A DNA stretch of 64,000 nucleotides from Ciborinia camelliae (Eukaryota; Ascomycota; Leotiomycetes; Helotiales; Sclerotiniaceae): positions 209,354 to 273,353 of the forward strand of contig JANPYM010000021.1 of assembly GCA_025890175.1 (NCBI GenBank), written 5' to 3'. This document shows positions 22,748 through 33,643 of this stretch, piece by piece (within the stretch, counting starts at the first letter, position 1; each line of letters begins with the position of its first letter). The notes beneath the pieces were generated by a model. That model saw nothing but the letters and a program-made list of their open reading frames with translations. It made no database searches and was not told the origin of the DNA. Made by a program: the position numbers and the translations under genes.

Positions 22748-25700
22748 TGAATTTAATCAGTAGAAGCTGAAACCTTTGACTCAATCTGTAATATTTATTC
22801 TCGGCAATAAAGCAGACATTCAGGGAACATTTCGACATCAATGCAAAAATACAATTATCCAAATTATTCAGACAAAAAAATGACATACGAACTATATTTA
22901 ACAAACGCTTCTTATCTTACTACTATATATGGAGTATATCTTGAGAACCATCTGCATCCTTCATCGTCCACGCCAACACGGTTAGGCTTGACAGAAAGAA
23001 AACATGACCAAGTACGTAAAAGAACTCCCATCCCATGCAATTAATACCATCAAGCTCGAAATTATGGGAATCTGATATTTCCTCCAGGTCCCTGAATTCA
23101 GCTTCAGTGATTCTATGAAGTGGACTGATCACACTTCTTGGCAGCAAATTGCGCTCTCACCTCAGCGATGACTCTGATGGAAAGAGCGCATGCGCGTTAT
23201 TGATCTGGCAGTAGCTCCGTGGGAAATCACTTGGATTTGCCAACGTACGTTAGGACGCGCAACTAAGTTGATTATCGATGTCGGTTGTGGTACGTAGACG
23301 GGTAACGTTGAAAAGCAAGATCAGGGTGTAGGGTTTTGTTATGTCACTCAAACCCGCGCTTGATGAACAGTCGGAACAGTCTTCTTCGGTTTGAATAATC
23401 GTTTCGGCTTGGCCCTCAGATGATGGATGCCCTTTCCTTCTGTAGAAGTTGGATACCGTTCTTCAGTTCACTCCGGTAACTCATGATCAAATCTTGGGTG
23501 TCCACAGATAGGTAGTCTTTTGTGGCAAAGACTCGGATCATTAGTCATTGAATGAAGACTTTTCCTCCAGAGAGGATAGGAAGGAGTCTTAACATGGCTG
23601 GCCTCCTTTTCAACCTCCCGAATTGCTTCGAGAACTATGGGTCGTAATCCCGGAGAATGGCACACTCGGGTTTTTCCCTGTAGTCTTTTGTGGTAAAGAC
23701 CCAGACAATCCGTGATTAAAGACTTTTCTCCCAAATGGAGGGAAAGTCTTCAGTGATTTTTCTCGGCTTTTGCTGAAATATCTTCCAGAAGCGAATTCGA
23801 TAGATCTAGCACCAGGCCTTAAATACACGCCGTTTAGCAATTTAACGCCAGAGAGATAAAGGCATTCTTCAAAGGCAGCAGATGGAGGTTGAAAAGTAAG
23901 AAGATGAAGGGTGGTGTGGAGGGATGGTGACTGTGTTTTTGAAGATGGTGAGGGAGGGGGACTAGACCGGCATTAGCCATTGCGTGGATTCTGTACAAAG
24001 GGCTTCTTCGTATTATTGGAAGGATAGCTTTTGTAAGGGGTTAGGCCCCTCTGGCAACCTAGTCTATATACAAGTTGGTGCCTTATCGCTAAGGTTTATT
24101 ATGAGGTTAGTCAACACCATCGAACCGACTTTACTTCTTTTGTCGCCCAACGTGGACCTGAAAAAAAGCTCTCGATCATCGAGATCCCTGTATCTTGTCT
24201 TTCCACCTCCAAGAAAATGGAACGAGTCAGGCTTGTATTCGGATGGATTTCGAGGACGGTGTTCTCGAACAGCAACCATAATGTTGGTTTTCCAAACGGT
24301 TCGAAGTCGAAGAACACCTCCGAATTATTGGAGGTGCTCTGCCAATCCGTTCGTCCGAAAACTGCTCTCTTCCCTCCGGACGTATCCTTTGGTGAATCGC
24401 TTAAAACCGACCATTCGCAACCATGGGCTGCAAGTTTATGCTCATCCTTGAAGCATAGGCTATAATTGTCATCGCCCAATGGCGAGACATCCACAATACT
24501 CCAACACTCGCAGGCTCCGGGCTCAATGTTGAGTCCCTGCGAAGGTTAGTGTAGTGTGGATGTTTGCCACAGAGGATGACATCCTGACTCTCTGATTGAT
24601 CCTAGTTAAAACTGACCATCCGCAACCATACAAAATTCCCACGACCAGCAAGAATTCTCATAAAATATCAGATTTGTTCATGGTCGAGTACATCGAAGGC
24701 GTGTTCGAGATGCTGGCATAATAGCGTGTGGAACCTGATTATAAACCTCTCCATTGGGATATTGGTGTTGATGGACGTCTTCCAGAGTATGGGATGCTTC
24801 TAAAGCCTCTAAACACATCGACCTCATCGCCAAGTGTCGTTGCATCGAATTCGAACAGATTGCATTCGTGTCAAGTTCCGTAGTACTGACTGGCTCATTT
24901 CCCTCAGTTGTCACGTATGTGCCTTGGTTTGTTGTTAGATGTCTTGTCTATTCTATTTGCTAGCAAATAAACATACCGATTGAAACATTGAGCTATAAAC
25001 GCGCATCATTGATGAAGGGCTGCCTTCCACGTCCTAACAATTTTTGGATCCATCATGAGATGAAAATAATATTAACGCTCCCCTCAACGATCGCGGTAAC
25101 ACGGGAATGGTTCAAGGACATCATGGTTCGAGTTTTTTAATATTGGCGGAAGGGAACTAGCGTGTGATCTCCGCGTATCTTTCTGTCTGTTGACAAGTTC
25201 TGGCGTATATGTTGCAGATGTATCGAAAGATGCATCCTTGATCGGCTGCTTTTGTGGAAAGTCATTATCTGAATCCGAATATACGGCGATATCAAGCCAG
25301 CCCAACCGCTCGGCTTGGAGGTCACCTATCTTTCAAAAGTCACTCTGGCCAGCTCAGATGTCTTGAGACTGGTGAGGCCTCTGATCTGCCAAGGATGCGG
25401 AGGTGTTACGCCAAGCATTTTGCTCTTGCAATTGGCTTGCCTAGCTACTTATTTTTTCTTCCATGGTGGGCTTGATTGGTGGGTGTCGAGGGGCTCAGTA
25501 GCAGATTGATCTGCAGAAGGCTAGGCAATACGGAGTATAATCCCTGTTGGGGCAATTGGCTCATAATAGCTACCTATTACAAGAGGTCAGTTAAAAGGTT
25601 CATCAATAACATATGACTGCGAAGTATACCTTTGAAAGCTATTTGCTCTTCTCAACAGCATCAACGACTGCATGACCTGCGCGTCGTTTGTGATGTCCAA

Positions 25701-26631
25701 TTCACTATTGATTTGTAATCAAGAGCAGACAACTGAAGACAGTCTTTCTCCTGTTGGCTAGTCACTGCAAGATCGAACATCGATGAGACCCGAGAGGAAT
25801 CACAATAGCAAGGGAGGATTACTGAGAGTTGGAGGTTGATGATCGACTGACACTAGAAGATATTAGTAAAAAGCAATTTGGAAGCCCGTGTGCGGTGTGC
25901 TTAATATGAGTTGTTGAAGTATGGATCCACGAGGAGTGTGTTGATCAGTATCAGCTACAAGCAGACTTCTTGAGCCTCCTTGAGCCTCCTCGATCTTTAG
26001 TACCATAGAGTCGCAGCAATCATAGTTTTGTTTATTTACAAGTTAAAGAATGATAATAGCATTGAGAAGGAAATAAGATTGACTGCTTACCAGTATTGAG
26101 TCTTTGAAGATGTTGGTGTTGGAAATATTGATGGATTTGATGTGGGTGGTAGATTTCTTGTTGGCTTGTTTATTTGAGATTTGGCTTCCAATAATTTGAA
26201 GAAATTATTTGTGGGAAAGAGCTTGGATAGCAGGGCGCCCTCCTTCCTCGATTGGTCTAGTTCTTTGGTTGCTTAGTCGGCGGCGAGGATCAAGTGAGTT
26301 CCTTAGCAAGGTTCTGGAAAACATGGTTAGATCTGAACAATTGATGTATATATATATACCTAGTAACTAGGAACTGTGTTGATCAAGTTTGGACATTGCT
26401 CCCATTCTAAAGAAATATTTGTCTTGACAAAGGTGGTAGTTTTGAGCCTATTTTTACATGTGTTTGCTCCTGTTTTGCTTCAAACAATGTATAGCCTGCA
26501 CCTTTTCATGACTCAGTATTGAATCTAAGAACATAGAATAACAAAGAGGGGTAAAAATATGAGCCATGAAACGCTCTGTAACCATTTGAAGGCCTTTTAT
26601 TCATAGAATACTTGTTTCCCTCATCCGTTTC
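22748..26631. other. intergenic, no supported gene
   Basis: About 3.9 kb show no gene I can support. Overlapping frames on both strands at 23984-24494 (155 codons plus, 127 codons minus) have no recognisable motif. The minus frame reads slightly more protein-like, but I found no exon partners. A diverged direct repeat lies at 23511-23746. The region before 26632 is the likely 3' end of the Zn2Cys6 gene. A short tandem, TTGAGCCTCC twice, occurs near 25970-25990. Confidence 0.45.
23511..23746. repeat. diverged direct repeat pair (about 65 bp each)
   Basis: The block at about 23511-23576 and the block at about 23681-23746 both begin GTAGTCTTTTGTGG and run through AAGACT, a spacer and GAAGACTTTT or AAAGACTTTT to a CTCC run. 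Each block contains inverted AAGACT/AGTCTT halves, so each could fold. The origin is unknown. Confidence 0.7.
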
Positions 26632-28940
26632 CTATTCTTGATTGACTTGATATCCGAACACTGCATCATTCCCGCCGATGGTAGCATTTTTCTGGTCCAC
26701 TAGTATTGGCCATACGGAAGGTTGCCCAGCCCACGAACATGTCATCGTATCCCATAAATCATGATACATCGTTCCTCCACTTCCGTGTTGGCCCATATCT
26801 CCAGGCGGCATTTCCACTTCACCAGTCCTTCCACTTTCACCAATCACTACCGGCAATCCCACATCTCCATCTGCTGGTTGATTCATAGTTGCAAAGGCAC
26901 CACCTATTCCGATATCTTCAACGTTAGTGTCCCACGCCGCCATTCCTTCGCCAAAATTATCGTCCCATCCTCCCATATTCCCAAAGTCAAAGTCCAAAGT
27001 CGTATTTTCCAACAGTGGGGCCATCTCAGGATCAAACATCGGACATTTCCCCCTTGATATAGCTGAGGATTTTGGAACAATTGCCTCTACGCGCCGTTCC
27101 CAAGTCTTCTTTAGTGTGCTTAGCATACCATGCATTATGAAGTATTTATCAAAGTGCTTTCTCTTCCCTTTATTACTACTCTCATCGAATTTTTCCATTG
27201 CATTAGATTCGAGTTCTGCTCCAGGTGATGATTGGAAACTGGATGACAGACCCCCAAGCCTAAAACAAAGTGCCTCCAAATACATACTCAAGCCGACTCT
27301 CTCTCGTGTTGTCTCAGCTGACCAGTTCTCCACGTGCGCAATGACAAAAGTAAGCCTTACCAGTGCAACAAGACTGTGAACTAATAGAGACCAGTAGATT
27401 ATATTGAAGTGCGTATAGTCTTGAATGGGAAGTGAAAGAAGGTGCTGCAGGTAAGATGCACCAAGTTGGAGACAGGTGTGGAGATGGTCCGGCGAGGGTA
27501 TTGCCTCTGCAGTGCCCGGGACGAAGGGGCGGTATGGTCGCCGTAGAAGACGTAGAGCATGAGCGTAGACAGAAAATTGTGTATGTTTGTGGTAAAGAGC
27601 GAGGAGTGCTAGCTTCTGTTAGCCTTGGCCATCTCATCTTGTCCTTAAGTTGGGTGAAATCAAGTTGAGCTCACGCGAAGCAGTAATAGAGTCCGGGATA
27701 TTTCGTTTCCAAGCCTCCAATTCGCCAGTAAACAGTTGAATATACAGCTCGGTACTGAAGACGTCCATTTGCGGATAGTTCTTGGCTGTCCACGCATCGT
27801 TGATACGATCAGATATACGCTCGAGTATTACCATTGCTGTTTCTGGTGTGCTTGCTTGCGATGGAACGAAAGAGTCGCCATTGCTGGGAAGAAGATGCTC
27901 GTAGGACATAGTTTGTGGCTTATTGAATCCTTTAGAAAGACTTTCAGGAGGATATTAGTATTCTAAATATGGGAATATAGATAGAAATGGGAGATACTAC
28001 TAACCGAGAGCCCAAAACATAACACCCCATATAGGCCCTTTTAGCCTCCAACGTCCAACCGCCATCGGCATCTACAAGTCCCTTCAACTCAATCTCCCGA
28101 AAGAGATTAGTCTGTGGCTCCGCTTGGTCAAGTCCCAAGTCCAAGGCTATGGAATTGGCCAGGTTCATGTAGGTGAAGCATGGGTTAGACTTTGGTTTGG
28201 TATGAACGGGGTACCATGCTATATACACAAGAAGACCAAGAAGATAGTCCAGCGATTTTTGGGACTCGACAATCAGTTTGAGACTTAACACACGTCTAAA
28301 TTCCTGATCAAGTTGGTGGTGGAGGTATGGGTGTGGGATGGCAGCCGTGGTTAGGATGGCTAAAAGAAGGAAAGGTGACTGTTGAGACAATATTGGAATT
28401 GTGGGGTTTGCGGGCAGTGTGACGAAAGGAAAAAACGGAAGCTTGGGTATGTAACAATTTAGGAGGTGAGTTGCTTGCGAGAGGGTAAGTTTGCGGCCTG
28501 AAATGTATTTTGGCGGACATTGTAGTATCTCTTTCGATGGTGTGGGTGAACGAGAATCATCTCCTCTGAAGACTTGTTTGTGATGATCCTGAAGAATTTC
28601 AGCGTCTTTTGCTGAATCATGATACACTGTAGTAGGAAGATCAAGTGAAAAATCTCCATTTTTCGAAGGGTTATCAGCAGAAAGAGAGGCAGTAGATGAT
28701 GATGGGCTATCATCCACTTTTATAGCATTTTCTGAACGTGCTGCACGTCGCGCACGTCGTGGTCTGGCCTTTTCTCGAACGACACATCGACTTTTGGTCT
28801 GATCGCACCTATCTAAATTTAGCAATGGGTATTTGAAATGTTTAAAATGCCGATTACCTCTGACATATCGTATGATCATCTAGAAAGAAGCATCGATTTT
28901 TACTTGCTCTGCAAGCTTCACATGCACGTGCATTCCTCAT
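26632..28940 (-). CDS. Zn2Cys6 fungal transcription factor, four exons
   Basis: This is a nuclear DNA-binding regulator. Exons are 28940..28858, 28808..28005, 27940..27675 and 27608..26632. The introns are 49-66 bp with clear branch sites and restored frames, giving 709 residues. The binuclear cluster C7-x2-C10-x6-C17-x8-C26-x2-C29-x6-C36 is complete only when exons 1 and 2 are spliced. The basic stretch KARPRRARRAAR follows. A middle-homology-type regulatory domain spans roughly 160-560, including helices such as LLGLLVYIAW, the SNPCFTYMNLANSIALDLGL block and YVLGSRLSKGFNKPQTMSY across the second junction. The C-terminal 170 residues are acidic and Gly-rich, like an activation region. Exon 3 to exon 4 uses GTGAGC and a TAG 11 nt after CTAAC; reading without splicing meets stops. 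Its target pathway is unknown. Confidence 0.85.
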
Positions 28941-29589
28941 TTTACAAATATTGATAATTGCTAGTATATATTCAACGTCTTTACATATTTTGGGAGTTGC
29001 TCGTAAATGAGGCAAATGACAATGTGTTTAGTCAGATCACAGTGGGGAAACAATCTAGCTTATACATAGCCTCCGGATATACGGATATACGAACCTAATT
29101 GGCAATAATCGATACACATTTTCATCTTACATGTAAAATGCAAGGGTTTTACATGGAGGATAAAGATCTTACGAAAATCTTCGTCTTTGAGCGTGATAGG
29201 GTGAATCAGACGAGAACCTTGATTTTTTTTTACAAGACGAGTCTGGCATGAAATTGCTCAGGCTGTTCTATTACTTCTCTACTTCTCCCTGTCTATTCTC
29301 TTAAATCAAACTAAAACCATGTGCCATCACAGTTATCATGATAGATACTAATGTACGCTTCTACTTCAACAAATGTTGGGGCTCGGATTTTGAAAGAAAA
29401 TGTTTTATCCATCTTGTGTTCGAGAGCATCCTGCAGACATCAAACATACTGCTATAGGCAACAATTAAAGTGCTGATGAGATGCCTGTATTATGACTCGG
29501 TTCGATGACGAATTTCGCCACCATGGTTTAGTAGCTCAAACCAAAATATTACCCCTACAACCAAAGTAACTGAGCCAAAATTGCAAATC
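28941..29589. other. spacer between two minus-strand genes
   Basis: This is 649 bp of moderately AT-rich DNA with no gene. It should hold the promoter of the Zn2Cys6 gene on its left side and the 3' end of the endonuclease-like gene on its right. A partial inverted pair, TTACATGTAAAATGCA and TTTTACATGG, occurs near 29130-29155. Confidence 0.5.
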
Positions 29590-30492
29590 TTATTCGCCCT
29601 TCCGATTTGGAAACACCTCGATATCAGCTACAACAGCTCTATGGTCCGAAAGATACACTCCATCATCGTAACGATTACTTAACACCGCATAAGTTCCGTA
29701 TTTGACACTTGTTTCCTTAGCAGAGAAAATAAAATCGATCCGAGTTGGATGGTTATCCACGTATCCAAACGATGTGAATGTCATCTCATTTCCATGCCGT
29801 TTTTCAGTGGGGACGAGATCTCGAACGTCTGCCATACTCGAAGTCGAGGATGTCATTGTCTTGTACGCTTCATCATCTGGGGGACTGTTGAAATCCCCAG
29901 CAAGAAAAAGTGCAGCGGGTGCGTAAACACTTTTGTAGTGATTAACTTTCTCCAAAATTAATTGTACACTCTTTTGTCGAGAAATGGTGCCAGAATTATC
30001 CAAGTGAGTACTCATAATAACGACAATCTCGTTCGTCGCTCGATGCCTAAAAATACCTAACGTAATTAATCTGATACAACCAGCATCCCAACCAAAAGAA
30101 GGCTCGTCTGGAGTCTCACTGAGCCAGAACGTTTTGTAAAGAACAAGGTCCCATACCGCTGGGCGATAAAATATGGGGGAGTATTCTCCAGCTTGATTGC
30201 CATCATCTCTTCCAACTCCAAGTCGAGACCACTCCGTCCCAGGACCTTCATTCAGAGCATTATGGATGTCGATAAGCTGAGAGTGAAGAACTTCTTGGAG
30301 ACAGATAAAAGTCTCTGGTTTGGTGGAATTGAAAACGAGTTCAGAGCATAGTCGAGGACAACGAATTGACCAGATTTCCTCTCCTTTGAATGGAGATTCA
30401 GTTGCATACCGAATGTTATGAGTGACTACTCGGATTGGAATCGAGGTTAACTTCTTGCTATCGGAGCCAGACAAGCTCCTTTCGCGCGTCAT
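29590..30492 (-). CDS. endonuclease/exonuclease/phosphatase superfamily protein
   Basis: This is a 300-residue single-exon protein of the Mg2+-dependent EEP fold (DNase I / sphingomyelinase / deadenylase relatives). Signatures appear in order: THNIRY near residue 25, the metal-binding Glu in CLQEVL near 84, GRDDGNQAGEYSPIFYR near 112-128, the STHLDNSG block near 182, LFLAGDFNSPPDD near 213 with the catalytic Asp and Asn, TRIDFIFS near 265, and the terminal SDHRAVVADI with the catalytic Asp-His. All key residues are present, so it should be active. There is no signal peptide or membrane segment, so it is probably cytosolic or nuclear. The substrate (nucleic acid, phosphodiester or sugar phosphate) cannot be decided. 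The nearest type I know is the small fungal EEP-domain family annotated as hypothetical. The start is the first in-frame ATG. Confidence 0.9.
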   Translation of the reverse strand: MTRERSLSGSDSKKLTSIPIRVVTHNIRYATESPFKGEEIWSIRCPRLCSELVFNSTKPETFICLQEVLHSQLIDIHNALNEGPGTEWSRLGVGRDDGNQAGEYSPIFYRPAVWDLVLYKTFWLSETPDEPSFGWDAGCIRLITLGIFRHRATNEIVVIMSTHLDNSGTISRQKSVQLILEKVNHYKSVYAPAALFLAGDFNSPPDDEAYKTMTSSTSSMADVRDLVPTEKRHGNEMTFTSFGYVDNHPTRIDFIFSAKETSVKYGTYAVLSNRYDDGVYLSDHRAVVADIEVFPNRKGE

Positions 30493-31846
30493 GATGTTGT
30501 GATGAGTGAAGCAACAAGCTCACAATATGATTTTCGAGGAAAAGAATTTGCACCCGTAAACTGTGAACTTGTCAAACTAAGCCTAATGATAACCGTTGGG
30601 TAATTGTGAAGTTTCTCGACTTATAATCTTCGATGTGTGTTTTCGGATGTATCAGTCCAGTGTTAATCTCGAAGGAATCAAGGAAAAATAAGTTTATGTC
30701 GTGATAGAATTGATGACATAGGGCTGGACGATAATCTAGCATCAAGTGACCAGGACCTAATGAATCTGTGTGTGGAGGTTAAAGGTCTATAAGTCTTTCA
30801 GTGGAACTCATCAAAGTCTGTAAGTAATGACTACCGACCGACATCGATAGGTCTCCAGATGTAAAGTATTCTTTGAGTAACGGTAACGGTTCATGCAATC
30901 CGATAACTGTTTGATTCTATTTCTTGAGACACGACATGCGACAATAGAGTGTGTCACGCATTGATGAGCAGATACAGAGGAATGTAAGATTGGGTTTGAA
31001 TTCCGGATCACATGACAGGAATCCATTTAAAGTTTAGTGCAGTCACCTGGGCAGTGCTCGCAAGTTACAACTTCGCATAAGATTAACCCAACCAACCAAC
31101 CAACCAACCCCTTCATCACCTCCATCAATCACAAACAAACAATGTGAATGTCCTTCAAAACTCATCACATCGACACCTAATGCCACGATGACCAATTTCG
31201 ATCATTTACACCTGCATTAGAATAAGAATGCGGAATCCCCGGTACTTATTTTGACCATTCAAAGATCGTAATGGAATCATGAATGTGCCTGTGGCTTCAA
31301 AAGATATATGGAGTCACCGGACATGATGACAGGCTTACGATTCTGATCGACCAAACAATCACGAGCATCATCCAACGAGACGCCCTTTTGCGTGAACTAA
31401 ACCATATTGGTGTCACACCTGAAAGTATTTTGTTTCTGTTTTCCCATTCTTCATTTGCTCTTTGAATGTATTCCAACGTTTGGATACGCTCTTATCACTC
31501 AGCACTGCCTATATGATTTTGAAAAGTTGTGTGGGTGTCTCACTAAAAGATGATTCACACTATCCCACTTCCCACATGCCCTTATCTAACAAGGCGCAAT
31601 ACGAAAAAGGATGACTTCTTCCTCTCAAGAACCGGCTGCATGACTGACTATATAGTGAACATGATCCCCTTCCGAATACTTCCTTCATTTCCGTACTTAT
31701 TCCTGCCTTTATCTATCGCAGGAATCTCCACCATCGAATAGTTTTCGAGGTCAGATCAACAGTAACCCCGCATTCGCCACAAATACATAGACCGGCCTTG
31801 AGCCGGATCTATTGAGAGCGTTGAACTCCCACTTAAATTATACACG
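30493..31846. other. intergenic, divergent promoters
   Basis: About 1.35 kb lie between the minus-strand EEP gene and the plus-strand gene at 31847, so both promoters should be here. A perfect (AACC)5 microsatellite lies at 31090-31109. Short frames at 31283-31741 have no features. Confidence 0.5.
31090..31109. repeat. (AACC)5 microsatellite
   Basis: Five perfect AACC units occur in an intergenic region, flanked by CCCC and TTAACC. Confidence 0.95.
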
Positions 31847-32506
31847 ATGCCTTTTAATGAGCTCCAACGTCGGGACTCCTGGCCTCCAACTATCATTCAT
31901 ATCCGCGAAAACAACGCAGACATCGAAGCGATTGATGAGAACCCATTCTCCTACTTCCTCACCTCGCCCGATGAAATAACAGATGAGGATATTGACGACT
32001 TCTCTGCCGGCATCGAATCCGATGATGAGGGGAAAACTGAAGTGCGAGAAATTTCTCCTTCTGCGTTACAGCGGACTCCTTTGGCTGACGATGAAGATGT
32101 TTTGTTTGGATTTGCCATGCCCCTGAGCTTGAAGGACTTTACACAAGTGCACGTAAATGGAAGGGAATCGCGGGCCGCACACAGGATGGGTGAACAACTC
32201 AAAGGACTTGGAATTTCCATTCCAGAGTTCACAGCCAGCCGAGGTCGAGCGAAGGTACGACTTGCATCGCCACGAGGCCGAGGTCGAGGCCAAACACGAA
32301 GTCTACCTTTACGGAGACCCCATTCATGGTGCGAGCCTAGCCCTGATCTTGGATCTATAAAGGAGGAGCGGGAGAGCGAGGATGGGGAAGAACGCAAGGT
32401 GGATAGTGGGGAGAAGGAAATCGCTAGCGCGCCGGCGACTTCGATCGTTCCTAGTAAGGCTGTGGCGAGTCCGAAGCCGAAGAAGAAAGTTCATTGGGCT
32501 TTGTGA
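31847..32506 (+). CDS. small disordered protein with RGR motifs
   Basis: This is a 219-residue single-exon frame that I do not recognise. It is acidic in the first half, with D/E runs around residues 30-75. A short hydrophobic-amphipathic block follows (VLFGFAMPLSLKDF, about 85-98). Then comes a basic segment with Arg-Gly repeats (SRGRAK, SPRGRGRGQ, about 130-150), a Ser/Glu-rich stretch and a very basic end with KPKKKVHW. This layout suggests an intrinsically disordered, possibly RNA-binding or nuclear protein, by composition only. Acid-rich beginning, consistent codon use and the proper ATG context (ACACGATGCC) argue that it is a real gene. No neighbours point to a function. Confidence 0.6.
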   Translation: MPFNELQRRDSWPPTIIHIRENNADIEAIDENPFSYFLTSPDEITDEDIDDFSAGIESDDEGKTEVREISPSALQRTPLADDEDVLFGFAMPLSLKDFTQVHVNGRESRAAHRMGEQLKGLGISIPEFTASRGRAKVRLASPRGRGRGQTRSLPLRRPHSWCEPSPDLGSIKEERESEDGEERKVDSGEKEIASAPATSIVPSKAVASPKPKKKVHWAL

Positions 32507-33643
32507 ATCGTGTTGTATTGTGGATAAATTGCATAGCATACTTGCATTGCTTGGAGTTTGGGTAAAGGCATGCCGCAGGGCTGGGTTTTCATTGAGCATA
32601 CGTCTGTCTGCATAATGGTCTACTGGCATATCTCTTTTCATATAATAGCATAGCATTGTTTCCATAGCATAAGTTTGTATCGGTAATATCAGATATTGGG
32701 GAATTTCCAACGAGAGATCAGAACGTCTTCTAGTCCCCACATACTTTGTGCTTCACAGTAATCTCTCATAGTGTTCCACTGTCAGTATCTTTGACTCTTT
32801 GTCTCCTGTCACTTCGTCATTCGTCATTAACCATTGGAATATTACCTAGGTATTAACATCATTACACATCATTGACTCAGTGATGGTAGCCACAACAGCT
32901 ACTAACAATTAGATAGTAAGTGATTTAAACAAACTTGTAAACCAAACAAGTACCTACTTTCCAGCATATTTTACATGAAATATACATGTGGCTGGAAATT
33001 CTTGAGGCCAAAAATATTTACAATATCTAATAGCTTAAGGTTAAGTCACTATATATATTGTTTAAACATTTGGCAGGTCTATTGACATTAGTTATTTGTA
33101 GGATACTGTGGAGGACGGAGCAACCAAAACCTTTATTACATAATTCATTCTTAGTATTAGTGGTATAAAACATCGTACATAGCCAGTTGGCTATTTAATA
33201 AATCATTCCTTTCCGACATAATAATACACTTTCATCCTCTCAATAACTACCTCCCTAGGTAGGTACAGATTATTAGCTGGTCCATAGAAAGCATATCGTT
33301 CTCGCATAGAATGAATGGAACGAATGCGACGGATATCGATCTTCTGTCAAGCCAAATACTTGATTCAACGCTCAAAGGCTATAGGCAAGTCACGGTTTGA
33401 TAAATGGCCACGCCTACCATTGACATACCGCATTCACTCAATAAAAACGCCATAATTACTGCCCAACCGTTTCATTTTTTGCTATCATTACTGCCAAGTT
33501 ATTGGTTCTTCCTGTCAGCCTCATCGCCCGCGGTAATCATGCACGCCCTGGAGTCTTCGGGGGCTCTCCCGCCCTCTTATTCTGTGTGCCCTCGATCCCA
33601 CCACAAATCTTTTCTCATTTATTGTCCTCTTTAATCCGTCTTG
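32507..33643. other. intergenic, AT-leaning spacer
   Basis: No gene is present. Several CCTAGGTAGGTA-like short motifs occur near 32845 and 33255, and a flanking inverted pair TTTCCAGC/GGCTGGAAA lies near 32960-32999 around a partly self-complementary core. The last 300 bp should be the promoter of the gene starting at 33644. Confidence 0.5.

Noticed and set aside
24111..24494. Minus-strand 127-codon frame overlapping a 155-codon plus-strand frame
   Set aside because: Neither has motifs or exon partners, so the coding strand cannot be decided.
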